Source of the DNA: Lineus longissimus
Lineage: Eukaryota; Nemertea; Pilidiophora; Heteronemertea; Lineidae
DNA: 64,000 nt
Direction of reading: 5' to 3'
NCBI RefSeq assembly: GCF_910592395.1
Contig: NC_088308.1
Location: forward strand, 11,919,001 to 11,983,000
This document shows positions 41,656 through 50,725 of this stretch, piece after piece. The notes below the pieces were generated by a model. That model had not been told where the DNA came from. It saw only the letters and a program-made list of their open reading frames with translations, and did no database searches. Positions within the stretch are counted from its first letter, which is position 1, and every line of letters begins with the position of its first letter. The position numbers and the translations under genes were made by a program.

Positions 41656-43369
41656 GGTGTATACAAAACCAAGACCTAAGACATAAGACCTAAGACCTAA
41701 GATCCCCCGGAGTACAAAACTAAGACCCAGGTACAAAACTAAGATCCCCCGAGGTACAAAACTAAGACCCGGGGAGGCCAATTCCAAACTAAAATTTTGA
41801 AGAAAAATATCAGAGTCTTAGTTTTGTACATCAGGGGATCTTAGTTTTGTACGTACAAAACTAAGATCCCCCGAGGTACAAAACTAAGACCCAATGCCAA
41901 ACTAAAATTTTGAAGAAAAATATCAGAGTCTTAGTTTTGTACATCAGGGGATCTTAGTTTTGTACGTACAAAACTAAGATCCCCGAGGTACAAAACTAAG
42001 ACCCAATTCCAAACTGAAATTTTGAAGAAAAATATCAGAGTCTTAGTTTTGTACATCAGGGGATCTTAGTTTTGTACGTACAAAACTAAGATCCCCCGAG
42101 GTACAAAACTAAGACCCAATTCCAAACTGAAATTTTGAAGAAAAATATCAGAGTCTTAGTTTTGTACATCAGGGGATCTTAGTTTCCAAATTCTGCCCCT
42201 CTTTCGAATTCATTTTGATGTAGTAATGTCACCTTTGAGATGCATGCAGTTGCTCCATCTGAATAATACCTCCATATGCACTATGCAGGCACGACCGGTC
42301 ATCACTCTAGCATATACTCTAGCATATACGGCCTCCATCCAGCTCCACAAAAAGTGGCGAAACCGGTGCAATATGCCAGTAGCACGTGGATCATGCCGAG
42401 CGGCGCTGTCAGGTGTTTCCACTATGGGTTACATAATCGGCTACAAAGAGGCCAGTGTTCTAGTAAATGAAGTTAGCAATGATAGCGAAGAATGTTAGTG
42501 TATGTTACGAAGTCAATAGCGATAGTAGTGAGTTGGAGAGAGGAGAAACTTCCATCGGGATATTTGGTAGAGGCAGACCTTCAAGAGTCCCAAGAAGAAA
42601 CTTTGCAAAGTCTTCATCAAACTGATAATCATATTCCTTCCTTCTCTGCCTATATTGCAATAACGTTGTTTGACTCGGTTAGTATGTAATTGATGGATAA
42701 GAAAACGTTCATATTTTACTCATTCCAACTCTTCCGATGGCGGCGCTCCTCCGAATGACTCAAAGGAGTATTGCACCGGTTTCGCTTTCTGTGGAGCTGG
42801 ATGGAGGCCGTATATGCTAGAGTATATGCTAGAGTGATGACCGGTCGTGCCTGCATAGTGCATATGGAGGTATTATTCAGATGGAGCAACTGCATGCATC
42901 TCAAAGGTGATATTACTACATCAAAATGAATTCGAAAGAGGGGCAGAATTTGGAAACTAAGATCCCCTGATGTACAAAACTAAGACTCTGATATTTTTCT
43001 TCAAAATTTCAGTTTGGAATTGGGTCTTAGTTTTGTACCTCGGGGGATCTTAGTTTTGTACGTACAAAACTAAGATCCCCTGATGTACAAAACTAAGACT
43101 CTGATATTTTTCTTCAAAATTTTAGTTTGGCATTGGGTCTTAGTTTTGTACCTCGGGGGATCTTAGTTTTGTACGTACAAAACTAAGATCCCCTGATGTA
43201 CAAAACTAAGACTCTGATATTTTTCTTCAAAATTTTAGTTTGGAATTGGCCTCCCCGGGTCTTAGTTTTGTACCTCGGGATCTTAGTTTTGTACCTGGGT
43301 CTTAGTTTTGTACTTCGGGGGATCTTAGGTCTTAGGTCTTATGTCTTAGGTCTTGGTTTTGTATACACC
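41656..43369. mobile_element. 1.7-kb foldback element with tandem-repeat arms, inside a Maverick gene
   Basis: The left arm (about 41656-42378) and right arm (about 42755-43369) are inverted copies, from GGTGTATACAAAACC at the ends to CTCCACA near the centre. Each arm holds three to four tandem units of about 113 bp containing GTACAAAACTAAGAT and AAATATCAGAGTCTTAG. The unique centre is about 375 bp with no credible gene. The outer end fuses to the penton-like gene at 43369. No clear target duplication is visible. The mirror-image ORFs are artefacts. Confidence 0.88.
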
Positions 43370-44076
43370 CCATTAAGATCGATGATTTCACCTTTTTCAT
43401 CAGTTAAGCGAATATTCAGCTTATTGAATCTTGGTTTACAGGGAATTGCTATTGGTTTCTCAAATGTGTATGCTATTAAATCCCCAAAATTAGCTTCCTT
43501 TATTGGTCTTGTGGTTAGCACATCAGATGCTTCACCATTACTTAATACACTATTAGATTCGATTATGTCACAGTGAAAAACAAAATGGTTAATTGGTCTA
43601 AAATTGATGGGTTTCTCGCTTACAACATCATCCTTACTTTTATTGTCTAAAGGGTAAGGCCATTCTGATTTCATGCCAAATAATTCATTACTTTTACCAA
43701 TAAAATAGATCTGATAATGCGCCTCATTTTTTCTCTTTAGGAAGTGTAAGATGGCCTTACCTGTTGGTTCTTCAAGGTCAAATCTGACAGCACCTCTACT
43801 CATACTATTTTCTTTCAACTTATCCGCAAATACTTTTGAAAAGCTCTGTAGGTCATAGAGACCATCTGGTAGCGTAATCTCTGCCACATCAAACCCCTTA
43901 ACTTTGATTCGGTTATTCTCCCTGGCTGCACTTATGTTGTAGAATGTACAAGGTATTACTGCAAAAGTTAAAGTGATGCTACATGCATCCTGAATTTCAG
44001 TCTTGAGATTGACTGTTAAATCACTTGAACTCTGATCTGGATAGTCACTTGAATCTATGTTCATTACAGTAACCAT
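43339..44076 (-). pseudogene. Penton-like minor capsid gene, 3' end replaced by the foldback element
   Basis: The start lies in AGTAAATG. The 245-aa frame shows CTFYNISAAREN, ITLPDGLYDLQSF (about 81), then INHFVFHCDII, and KLNIRLTDEKGEIIDLNG near the end. That motif order is typical for the single-jelly-roll penton base proteins of Mavericks and related viruses, which form the capsid vertices. The last ten codons are foldback-element sequence, so the natural C-terminus is lost; its remnant should lie just left of the element, at about 41,600-41,655. It is followed upstream by a 78-aa gene in the same direction. Confidence 0.75.
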
Positions 44077-44133
44077 TTACTTAAGCAAATTTTCGTTTTC
44101 AAATTTACCTTTTATCAAATAAGTAAATTATTC

Positions 44134-44370
44134 TTACTTCATAATATTTCTGGGTAGGATTCCTTGATCGTAAAGGTACTCTAATGTTCCATTACTAATA
44201 GCTACAGTACCTCCCAGTTTAATAATTTCCTCTAGGTTGGCCTGACTTGGGGGACCAATATTGATTCTCAAGAACCTTTTCAGTAACATAGAGTAACCAA
44301 TTGTTGTTGATGCCAACAGTAAACTTTGATACAGTGTATTTATGATATCTTTCTTTCCTGGTGTATCCAT
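44134..44370 (-). CDS. Maverick small membrane protein, 78 aa
   Basis: The start lies in AATTAAATG. One hydrophobic segment (LYQSLLLASTTIGYSMLL) is followed by a short globular tail (EEIIKLGGTVAISNGTLEYL). It lies between the major capsid candidate and the penton-like gene on the same strand, so it is probably a structural or assembly protein. No named family is recognised. Confidence 0.65.
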   Translation of the reverse strand: MDTPGKKDIINTLYQSLLLASTTIGYSMLLKRFLRINIGPPSQANLEEIIKLGGTVAISNGTLEYLYDQGILPRNIMK

Positions 44371-44436
44371 TTAATTACTTAGAAAATCACTAGTAAAACT
44401 CATTTATCTAGTATTCAGTATTTAATTTAGTGTTGT

Positions 44437-44492
44437 ACGAACTTTGTTTCAGTGTTGGAGCGAACTTTGTTCTTGCAGCACCTCAGTGCTGG
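44437..44492. repeat. Hairpin cluster at the 3' end of the major capsid gene
   Basis: GAAC with loop TTT and a decayed GTTT (44439-44449), then a perfect GAAC/GTTC loop TTT (44462-44472), then CAGCAC/GTGCTG around CTCA (44475-44490). The stop codon of the capsid gene (TCA on the plus strand, 44483-44485) is the loop of the last hairpin. Confidence 0.7.
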
Positions 44493-45739
44493 AGTGAAGC
44501 AATCTGAGAATTCTGGATGTTTACCTGGGCGTCAGAAACCACGAATATGTGCATTTTGTATGGTCCCTTTCCAGATTTCTTTGTAATAGATAATTGAATA
44601 CCATCTTTTGTGTTCTGGAGCTTCTTTCCTGATCCGTGAAGACGATTATCCTCAGAAGTTCTCAGGTCCAACCATAAACCATAGTGATTAGAATCACCAT
44701 AGTATTTTTCCATGGTCATGTTACAGTCATGAGTTTTCTTCAAATCTTCAGACATAAAATGTTTCTTGATCTCCTCCCATTGATCCATCATTCTCATTCC
44801 TTCTGGGAACACCTGATTGGCAACACCCTCTATTGTGATCTGCACTTTACTTATGTTAGGGTTTTCAAACTTCTCTGAATCTCTAGCTCCATCTACATAG
44901 TCAGACACAAATAGTAATAATAATCCTTTAATAGACATTCTTGGAAAGTTGATGTTCTCATTAATTAGTGTTTCATTAGCAGTAACATTGACTGTCTTAA
45001 AATGGTCTACCCAATCATAAAATATTGAGAATCCAGAATTGTACTTGTTACTCAATTGACTAGCAATCATTTTGTTGGCTACGGTATCATATTCAAAACA
45101 AATATTCTCTAGTTTGTAGCCCATGCTAGCTGTGGTTGTGGTGACTATGATTTCCTCCTTTGGTGCTAAAGTTATTTCAATGATAACATCTTCTTGAATT
45201 GGAAACTTGTAAAATGGAGCATGATGATGGAATAGTTCAAAATCTAATGGTATTTTGTACTTCTTGTCAAACACTTTCTTTAAAGTCTTTTCATTAGCTG
45301 TTTCTCCAGTGACATCAGCTTCAGCTACTCCTGATCTTAATTCTCTAAGATTTTTTGACTGAATACCCTGAAAAACTCTATCATTTCTTTCTTCTTCTGT
45401 AAACCACAGATCTTTAAATGTAGAATAATGACTGTATTCGTCAAGGTCAAATATCTGCTCTGTTCCCCACTTAACCACCATCTTTGAGATTAGGTTTCTA
45501 CCAAGATTATTTACAACACTATTTTTAGAATCACCAGAAATGGTTACATCAGCAGACAGATAAAGAGATTTAGGTACAAAGAATGTATTCTCTCGCAATG
45601 CCGGTATTCTAACATACAGTGTTTCTTTGGGGTTAGCAGATGATGGGTTATGAGTAATGATATGATGCTGCCTCTCAGCTTTTAAACCAAGTGGAATCTT
45701 ATGTGCCCTTTCGGTATTTAATAAATATCCTGTTGCCAT
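44483..45739 (-). CDS. Candidate major capsid protein (double jelly-roll), 418 aa
   Basis: The N-terminal block IPLGLKAERQHHIITHNPS and the strand-rich pattern that follows (ETLYVRIPAL, NTFFVPKSLYLSADVTI, IFDLDEYSHYSTFKDLWF) resemble the major capsid proteins of invertebrate Mavericks/adintovirus-like elements, as far as I can judge by eye. The second half repeats a strand-rich fold with GLLLLFVSDYVDG and KMHIFVVSDAQVNI. Its size, the position at the element end, and the neighbouring penton-like and small membrane genes all support a capsid role. The frame is intact. It begins ATAGAAAATGG, without TAAATG, but TAAATA lies just upstream. Confidence 0.75.
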   Translation of the reverse strand: MATGYLLNTERAHKIPLGLKAERQHHIITHNPSSANPKETLYVRIPALRENTFFVPKSLYLSADVTISGDSKNSVVNNLGRNLISKMVVKWGTEQIFDLDEYSHYSTFKDLWFTEEERNDRVFQGIQSKNLRELRSGVAEADVTGETANEKTLKKVFDKKYKIPLDFELFHHHAPFYKFPIQEDVIIEITLAPKEEIIVTTTTASMGYKLENICFEYDTVANKMIASQLSNKYNSGFSIFYDWVDHFKTVNVTANETLINENINFPRMSIKGLLLLFVSDYVDGARDSEKFENPNISKVQITIEGVANQVFPEGMRMMDQWEEIKKHFMSEDLKKTHDCNMTMEKYYGDSNHYGLWLDLRTSEDNRLHGSGKKLQNTKDGIQLSITKKSGKGPYKMHIFVVSDAQVNIQNSQIASLQH

Positions 45740-45817
45740 TTTCTATTTATTTACTAGTAAAATTATGTACATGCAGTGAACAGTGCCAACATCATATATC
45801 AGGTAAAATGCACGGAA

Positions 45818-46068
45818 AAAAGCTATTGACGTGTACTTTCTGTTGGAATACAGTAAGTCATGATTACATTAACCCATTGAACTCTAGTATTCCCTTACCA
45901 TTTCACTGCAACGCTTCACTGACCATTTCATGAATGATAGAATATATGTATTGTGGTGTCTGGTTCTTAGGGGTTTCTAAGCTAATTTGAGACAAAAAGG
46001 CCTGTAAGGGCTTTTGTTAAAATAGCTTAGAATTACCTAGATTCCTACCACCACAATACATATATTCT
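45818..46068 (-). repeat. Right terminal inverted repeat of the Maverick
   Basis: Inverted copy of 25856-26130; the outer 130 bp (45939-46068) is a long imperfect palindrome ending in ATACATATATTCT. Confidence 0.95.
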
Positions 46069-46376
46069 TCCTCACCCATAGTTCCCTGTGAAAAGGTCAT
46101 TTTGAATGAGGTTCCTCATGACTCTAGTACATTACCATTATATGATCCAAACTTCTTTATTGCTGGTAATCTGCATAGGCATCTTAGTTCCTGGGAGGAT
46201 ATTATTGGTAAAGTGAAAGATTCAGATTTGCCATGTGATGATGTTAGAGATTGGATTGGGAATGGTGTAGATGTTAGGAAGTTTTTTTTACCCCTTTTAA
46301 GAGCAAGTTCAGGGGTGAGAGTTTTGATTCGCAGGAGCCCCCTAGAAAGTATTTTCAAGACTCCAAGACATGACCG
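46069..46376 (+). pseudogene. Ngaro pol, middle fragment right of the Maverick
   Basis: The frame contains NLHRHLSSWEDIIGKVKDSD and GVDVRKFFLPLL. From the T-run at about 46,283 the coding appears to continue in another frame. It precedes the RT in Ngaro elements. It is interrupted at 46,377 by another insertion. Confidence 0.6.
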
Positions 46377-47763
46377 CCAGACCCCGTTAGCGAAAGATGA
46401 GCAAAATAGGTGGAATGCCTCTCAGCTGGATGTTTATAATAGGTCAGATAAGCTGATTGATTGCACTCCAAGGCCTTTCTCCTAGACATCTGCTATTGCA
46501 CTACAGACACCACCTGCTGTGTTAGGTTTACCTGTCTTACTGGGTTCATTACACTTGGTGCAATATGGGTATGTGGATTAGATCGAATGCACTCAATGTG
46601 TTGCTGAATTCGTGCCATGAATTGTTATATAATGTTATATAATGATGAGTCATGGATTGGTCAAGGAACAGTTGCTTCAATGATTGTGATGCAGAGAAGC
46701 AGTGTATGCTTCTGCATTGGTTTCTATCTGATGTCCATGAAATTTTCGTTCAAAGTCACTCTACAAACCCTTGGCAGATTTGAAGCAATATTCCTGTTTG
46801 TCACTGTTACAATACACCTTGGGATTTCACCCCAGACTGACCATAAAATTCCTAGGCCAAGGTCTGCATGGTCTGTGTGTTAACAGAACAGGTAAAGATG
46901 AAACAGCATGCTTCATGCTAAACTGGACATTGCAGGATAGGCAGTATATCCACACCTGATGCATTGCAATTTTTTTAGCTTAAGTTGAAATTGGACGGAT
47001 AGTTCTGACCTGGCTACAGGGAGTCTGTGTCAGTAAGTAGGCGACGCAATAGCATACATTATATAGGTCGCAGGGATGTGTACTATTTTCAAGTTAGGTC
47101 GAGATAGAGGCAAGGCTCCTCTCCTAAGAGTAAGGGTGGGGGTGGTCAAATTCGGATGGATAACAGTGAGCCCAGGGTAATCTAGTTGTACCCCATTCTG
47201 TCCCACCGCTTTGCACACGATCGCTCTTCGCAGGGCGGAACAATATATTGTTTAAAGCCTTCAAGGCCCCTACATCATTATTGTTTACAGGCCTAACTTA
47301 AAAAGCAAGGTACATGTTTTAACCAGTCTGATGAAAAACTATGAAAAAAAAAATGTTTTTTTCACATAGGCCTACTATAAACAAACAGTCCGAAAAAGCA
47401 GTTACATCCTGCACCATGATCAACTACAATATTGCAATATAGAAACAAGCATCCGACAGGACCAATCAGGTCTTCATCTGAAGCATTGCCATTAGGCCTA
47501 CATTGAGTACACTCTGATTTTGTCAGATGATGTGCCACTTACAGGCAGGAGTAACGATAACAAATTCTGTAACACCTGCTGTGGTAGGTCAGCCAGACAT
47601 GCCATAGGAGATGAGGCTAGATTGTGCTAATCTCTGATCACGCCTGATTACCCTAATAACAACATCATCGGGCAATTCAAAGAGAAACTCCAACCTCACG
47701 GCCTCAAGGCATTTGCCTTTGCAGCCTGAGGTTCGCTTTTTAACCTTCGCTAACGGGATCTGG
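46377..47763. mobile_element. Non-autonomous element with 20-bp TIRs inside Ngaro pol
   Basis: CCAGACCCCGTTAGCGAAAG at 46377-46396 is inverted at 47744-47763 with two mismatches. The inner 1.35 kb has no credible ORF, and Ngaro pol coding stops and resumes at its borders. I could not define the target duplication. Confidence 0.65.
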
Positions 47764-48459
47764 CTGTAATGTTTTGTAGCTTCGGAGTTAACCAACATGA
47801 TTAAAAACGGTTCTATTTCGGTCATTGGTAAATTAGGGGAATGTGAGATGCCTTATTTGATTATGCCGCTGACCGTTGAACCTTCAAAGCCTAGGTTATG
47901 CCATGATGAAAGGTTCTTGAATCTTTGGACCCGGAATAATCCGTTTGAATTGGAAACTTTAAGGGATATTAATAGAGTTGTTAGCGCTGGGGCCAAAATG
48001 ATTTCTTGTGACGAGAAGTCGGGTTACAATCACGTCAGCTTGGCAGAGGGTCCGTGTAGAATGTATTTTGGGTTATGTTTTGCTGGTTATGTTATGGTCT
48101 ATAATACTCTCCCCTTTGGTTGGAAGGCCTCTGCATACATTTACCAGACGATTGGTATGGTGCCCACAACATATTTGCGACAGCTGGGGGTACGCACAAC
48201 TCAATACATTGATGATAGGTTGGGGGTGGAATCAATCGATAGAATTTCGGGGGTTAATACCCTTAGCATTGATGTTACCCGGTATGCTATTCTCGAGCTT
48301 TTAACACGATTGGGATACTTCCTTTCGCTTCATAAAAGTTTTTTGGAAGGTTCAATTTCCCACAGGCATTTGGGTTTTATTATCGATTCGGTAAAACAGG
48401 CATTTCTTTTGCCGTCCGACAAGAAAGAGAAATTATTACTCTTAGGGATAGCATCCTAG
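47764..48459 (+). pseudogene. Ngaro reverse transcriptase domain
   Basis: The RT fingers and palm are seen: MPLTVEPSKPRLCHDERFLN, ISCDEKSGYNHV, TLPFGWKASAY and the catalytic QYIDDRLG. It would copy the element RNA to DNA. The frame shifts near 48,435-48,440 into the RNase H part, so the polyprotein is broken here. Confidence 0.85.
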
Positions 48460-49535
48460 CTTCATCTGAGGTCTCTGTCAAGACACTCCAAAGATTTCAG
48501 GGCAAGTGTGTTTCAATGGCTCTTGTCATTCCTGCAGCTAGTTTATACACTAGGGAAGTTAACAAGGTTATTGCCTTCGGTTTGCATACTATTAGGCCGA
48601 TTACTGTTTACCCTAGGTTGAAACAGGAAGTAGCCCATTGGAAGTTTATAGATAGTTGGGAGGGGTGTATGCCATGGCGTCCTGAGCAACACAAACAATT
48701 ATATTTGGCAACTGATGCTTCATTGTATAAGTATGGAGTATCTGTCTTGTCTGGCCCATCAAAGGGTCTACAGTTGTCAGATTTTTGGGATGCTAAGGAT
48801 ATTAGGCCGATTCATTTGAAAGAGGCCTCGGCTCTCCTCTTGGCAATTCAATCTCTTTTGCCGGATGTTCAGAACCATAGGTTGGATGTTTTGTCGGATA
48901 GCATGGCTCTAGTAGATTCTTGGCGGAATCAGGGTGGTAAGGATTCCAACTTGAATGATCTAATGAAAGATATCTTCAAGCTTATTTTCCGGGCGAATAT
49001 TTCCTTGACCGTTTCCTACATTCCATCGAGGGAAAATCCGGCGGATGCTCCGTCTCGAAGTTTGTCGTATGCAGATGTTACTTTGTCAGAACAGGCTTGG
49101 GCCATTGTGCAGGGGAGTTTTGGCCCTCACACTTTAGATCTCATGGCGCTCGACAGTAATGCTATGTGCGGTAAGGACGGCAGGCCCCTTAGGCACTTTA
49201 CTCCGCACCCTAGTCCATTTTCAAGTGGGGTCAATGTGTTTGCTCAGAAAATTGGGCCCTCGGAGAATCCGTATGTGTTTCCGCCGCCGGCCTTGGTTCT
49301 ATCCGTGTTGAATTTTCTGATCCAGGAAAGGGTACAGAAGTGTACGATTGTGGTTCCAGGTGGTTGCGATAGTGGTTGGATGTGGGCCCCCGTTCTTAGG
49401 GTATACACCATTCAGTCCGTTTTATTAGGGAGGATGGGTCAAATAGGAGTATTGAAAGTGCCCTCCAGGTCAGGCTTTGTTCCAGACACAATTGGTTTGA
49501 AGAGATCGTTATGGGTGTGTAGATTGCGGTTGTGA
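48436..49535 (+). pseudogene. Ngaro RT connection and RNase H domain
   Basis: The frame continues from the RT after a one-base shift (LQRFQGKCVSMALVIPAASL). RNase H acidic residues are visible in YLATDASLYKYG, LKEASALLLAIQ, VLSDSMALVD and PADAPSRS. This degrades RNA in the hybrid. The end of the frame (49,535) is followed by a TTTTCTTGCAG acceptor-like sequence just before the recombinase gene. Confidence 0.8.
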
Positions 49536-49564
49536 GGGATACTTGTTGACATTTTCTAGTTTTC

Positions 49565-50725
49565 TTGCAGAACAAGAGCTCCAGATACCCCAGGGTTAAT
49601 TTGGTGGCGATCGACGAGAGATTGCAATACCTCCAGCGTTTGTCGAGTTCTTCGAAGGGTTGTAGACGACTGAAAGGTGTAGAACAGGCGGTGAATGTGT
49701 TCTTTTCTCAAATTCCGAATCGTCCTTCATTGCGAACGTGTGATCCTGGGGATATCTTGAAGTTCTTGATCTGGAAGGATACCGTTGGGAAGACCAAGGT
49801 TCATATAATACAATGCCCTTTTTTGGGACAGCATGGTAAAACAGATGCCGATTGTTCTTGTCCATATCGCATGGCGTCGTCCTCGTTATCCAAGTTGCAG
49901 CAGAATCTTGTACAGGTTCTTTTTGTGGTTGGAAGAGGTAAAGCCTGGGACAAGTATAAATGTAGTGGCAATCCTGCAGCTTCTGCTACTGTTGGCACTT
50001 ACCTGAAGCAAGTGGCTTTAGAACAAGCTAAGTCTCATGTGTTGCCCAAGCAAGCAAAGCCCCTTTTTGTGGGAAAGTTAAAGAAAATATCTAATTATAT
50101 AGATAATCAGTTGACAAGACCGGATTTATCCTTGAGACAATTGTTTGTCCTCCACAGAGACCAGGCTTTCCTAAAGTTACAATTCTTTGCAGGCGATAGG
50201 GTGTCTGATTTGTCTTCTATCCCGGTACAGGAGGTTAAGCGATTAGATGATGATTCCGGTTTTGCTTTTTGTCATACAGTGACAAAGACCATCAGAGGGG
50301 GCAAGGGTTTGGCTAATCGTTTTGTAATTAAGAGGTGTTCGGATCAAGCTATCTGTCCTGTTGCTGCCTTGGAGTTGTATTTCACGTGGTGCCGTGGAAA
50401 GGGCGTAAGTTTGTCATCGGGTTACCTGTTCCGGAAAGTTACGGAGTGTGGGAGGGTGTTGAATGAACCAGTTTCTTATGATGTAATGTATGCCCGATTC
50501 CGAGAATATTTGATTACTCTCGGTATTTTCGATGGTGAAACGCCTCATAGTTTTAGGGCAGGTTGCGCTATTTTGCTTGGCATGTCGGGGGCCGTTGAGA
50601 ACGAGGGTCAGATGATGAACCATGTTGGTTGGGCCACAGAACAATCTGCCCATTATTACACCCGGGTTAGTAGTATGAGGGATGCTGGGCTTGTGGCATC
50701 CAGGCTTTCGCAAGCGGTATTTTAG
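49565..50725 (+). CDS. Ngaro tyrosine recombinase, 386 aa
   Basis: This enzyme integrates the circular DNA copy without a target duplication. The catalytic set is seen as R in FFAGDRVSDLSSIP, K in VTKTIRGG, HSFRAG (H-x-x-R), HVGWATEQS and the nucleophile in AHYYTRVSSM. A cysteine-rich region lies at about residues 83-100 (CPFLGQHGKTDADCSCPY). Unlike the other Ngaro genes this frame is open throughout. The start is uncertain because an upstream splice acceptor may join it to the RNase H part. Confidence 0.85.
   Translation: MQNKSSRYPRVNLVAIDERLQYLQRLSSSSKGCRRLKGVEQAVNVFFSQIPNRPSLRTCDPGDILKFLIWKDTVGKTKVHIIQCPFLGQHGKTDADCSCPYRMASSSLSKLQQNLVQVLFVVGRGKAWDKYKCSGNPAASATVGTYLKQVALEQAKSHVLPKQAKPLFVGKLKKISNYIDNQLTRPDLSLRQLFVLHRDQAFLKLQFFAGDRVSDLSSIPVQEVKRLDDDSGFAFCHTVTKTIRGGKGLANRFVIKRCSDQAICPVAALELYFTWCRGKGVSLSSGYLFRKVTECGRVLNEPVSYDVMYARFREYLITLGIFDGETPHSFRAGCAILLGMSGAVENEGQMMNHVGWATEQSAHYYTRVSSMRDAGLVASRLSQAVF

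Larger units (their letters stand above)
25856..46068. mobile_element. Maverick/Polinton-type (adintovirus-like) element, 20.2 kb
   Basis: The element has inverted terminal repeats of 275 and 251 bp and encodes protein-primed DNA polymerase B, chromodomain integrase, A32-like ATPase, a major capsid candidate and two penton-like proteins. These hallmark genes define the integrated virus-like Maverick/Polinton/adintovirus group. It lies inside the Ngaro pol gene. I see no adenain-type protease. Two genes carry an in-frame TGA and one penton-like gene is broken by a foldback element, so the copy is damaged although most large ORFs remain open. Confidence 0.95.

Noticed and set aside
41656-43369. 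CRISPR-like appearance of regularly spaced repeats
   Set aside because: Repeat units are contiguous (about 113 bp, no unique spacers), arms are inverted, and the setting is an animal genome.
41640-43390. Target duplication for the 1.7-kb foldback element
   Set aside because: Flanks ATATCTT and CCATTAAG do not match; only the terminal GTATAC palindrome is shared, so no claim is made.
46514-47590. Direct repeat of CACCTGCTGTGTTAGG / CACCTGCTGTGGTAGG as LTR or target duplication
   Set aside because: Only 16 bp with a mismatch and not at the TIR borders (46377, 47763); too weak.
47589-47825. Minus-strand ORF of 78 aa next to the RT
   Set aside because: It overlaps a TIR boundary and the RT coding start on the other strand, has no domain, and is explained by chance.
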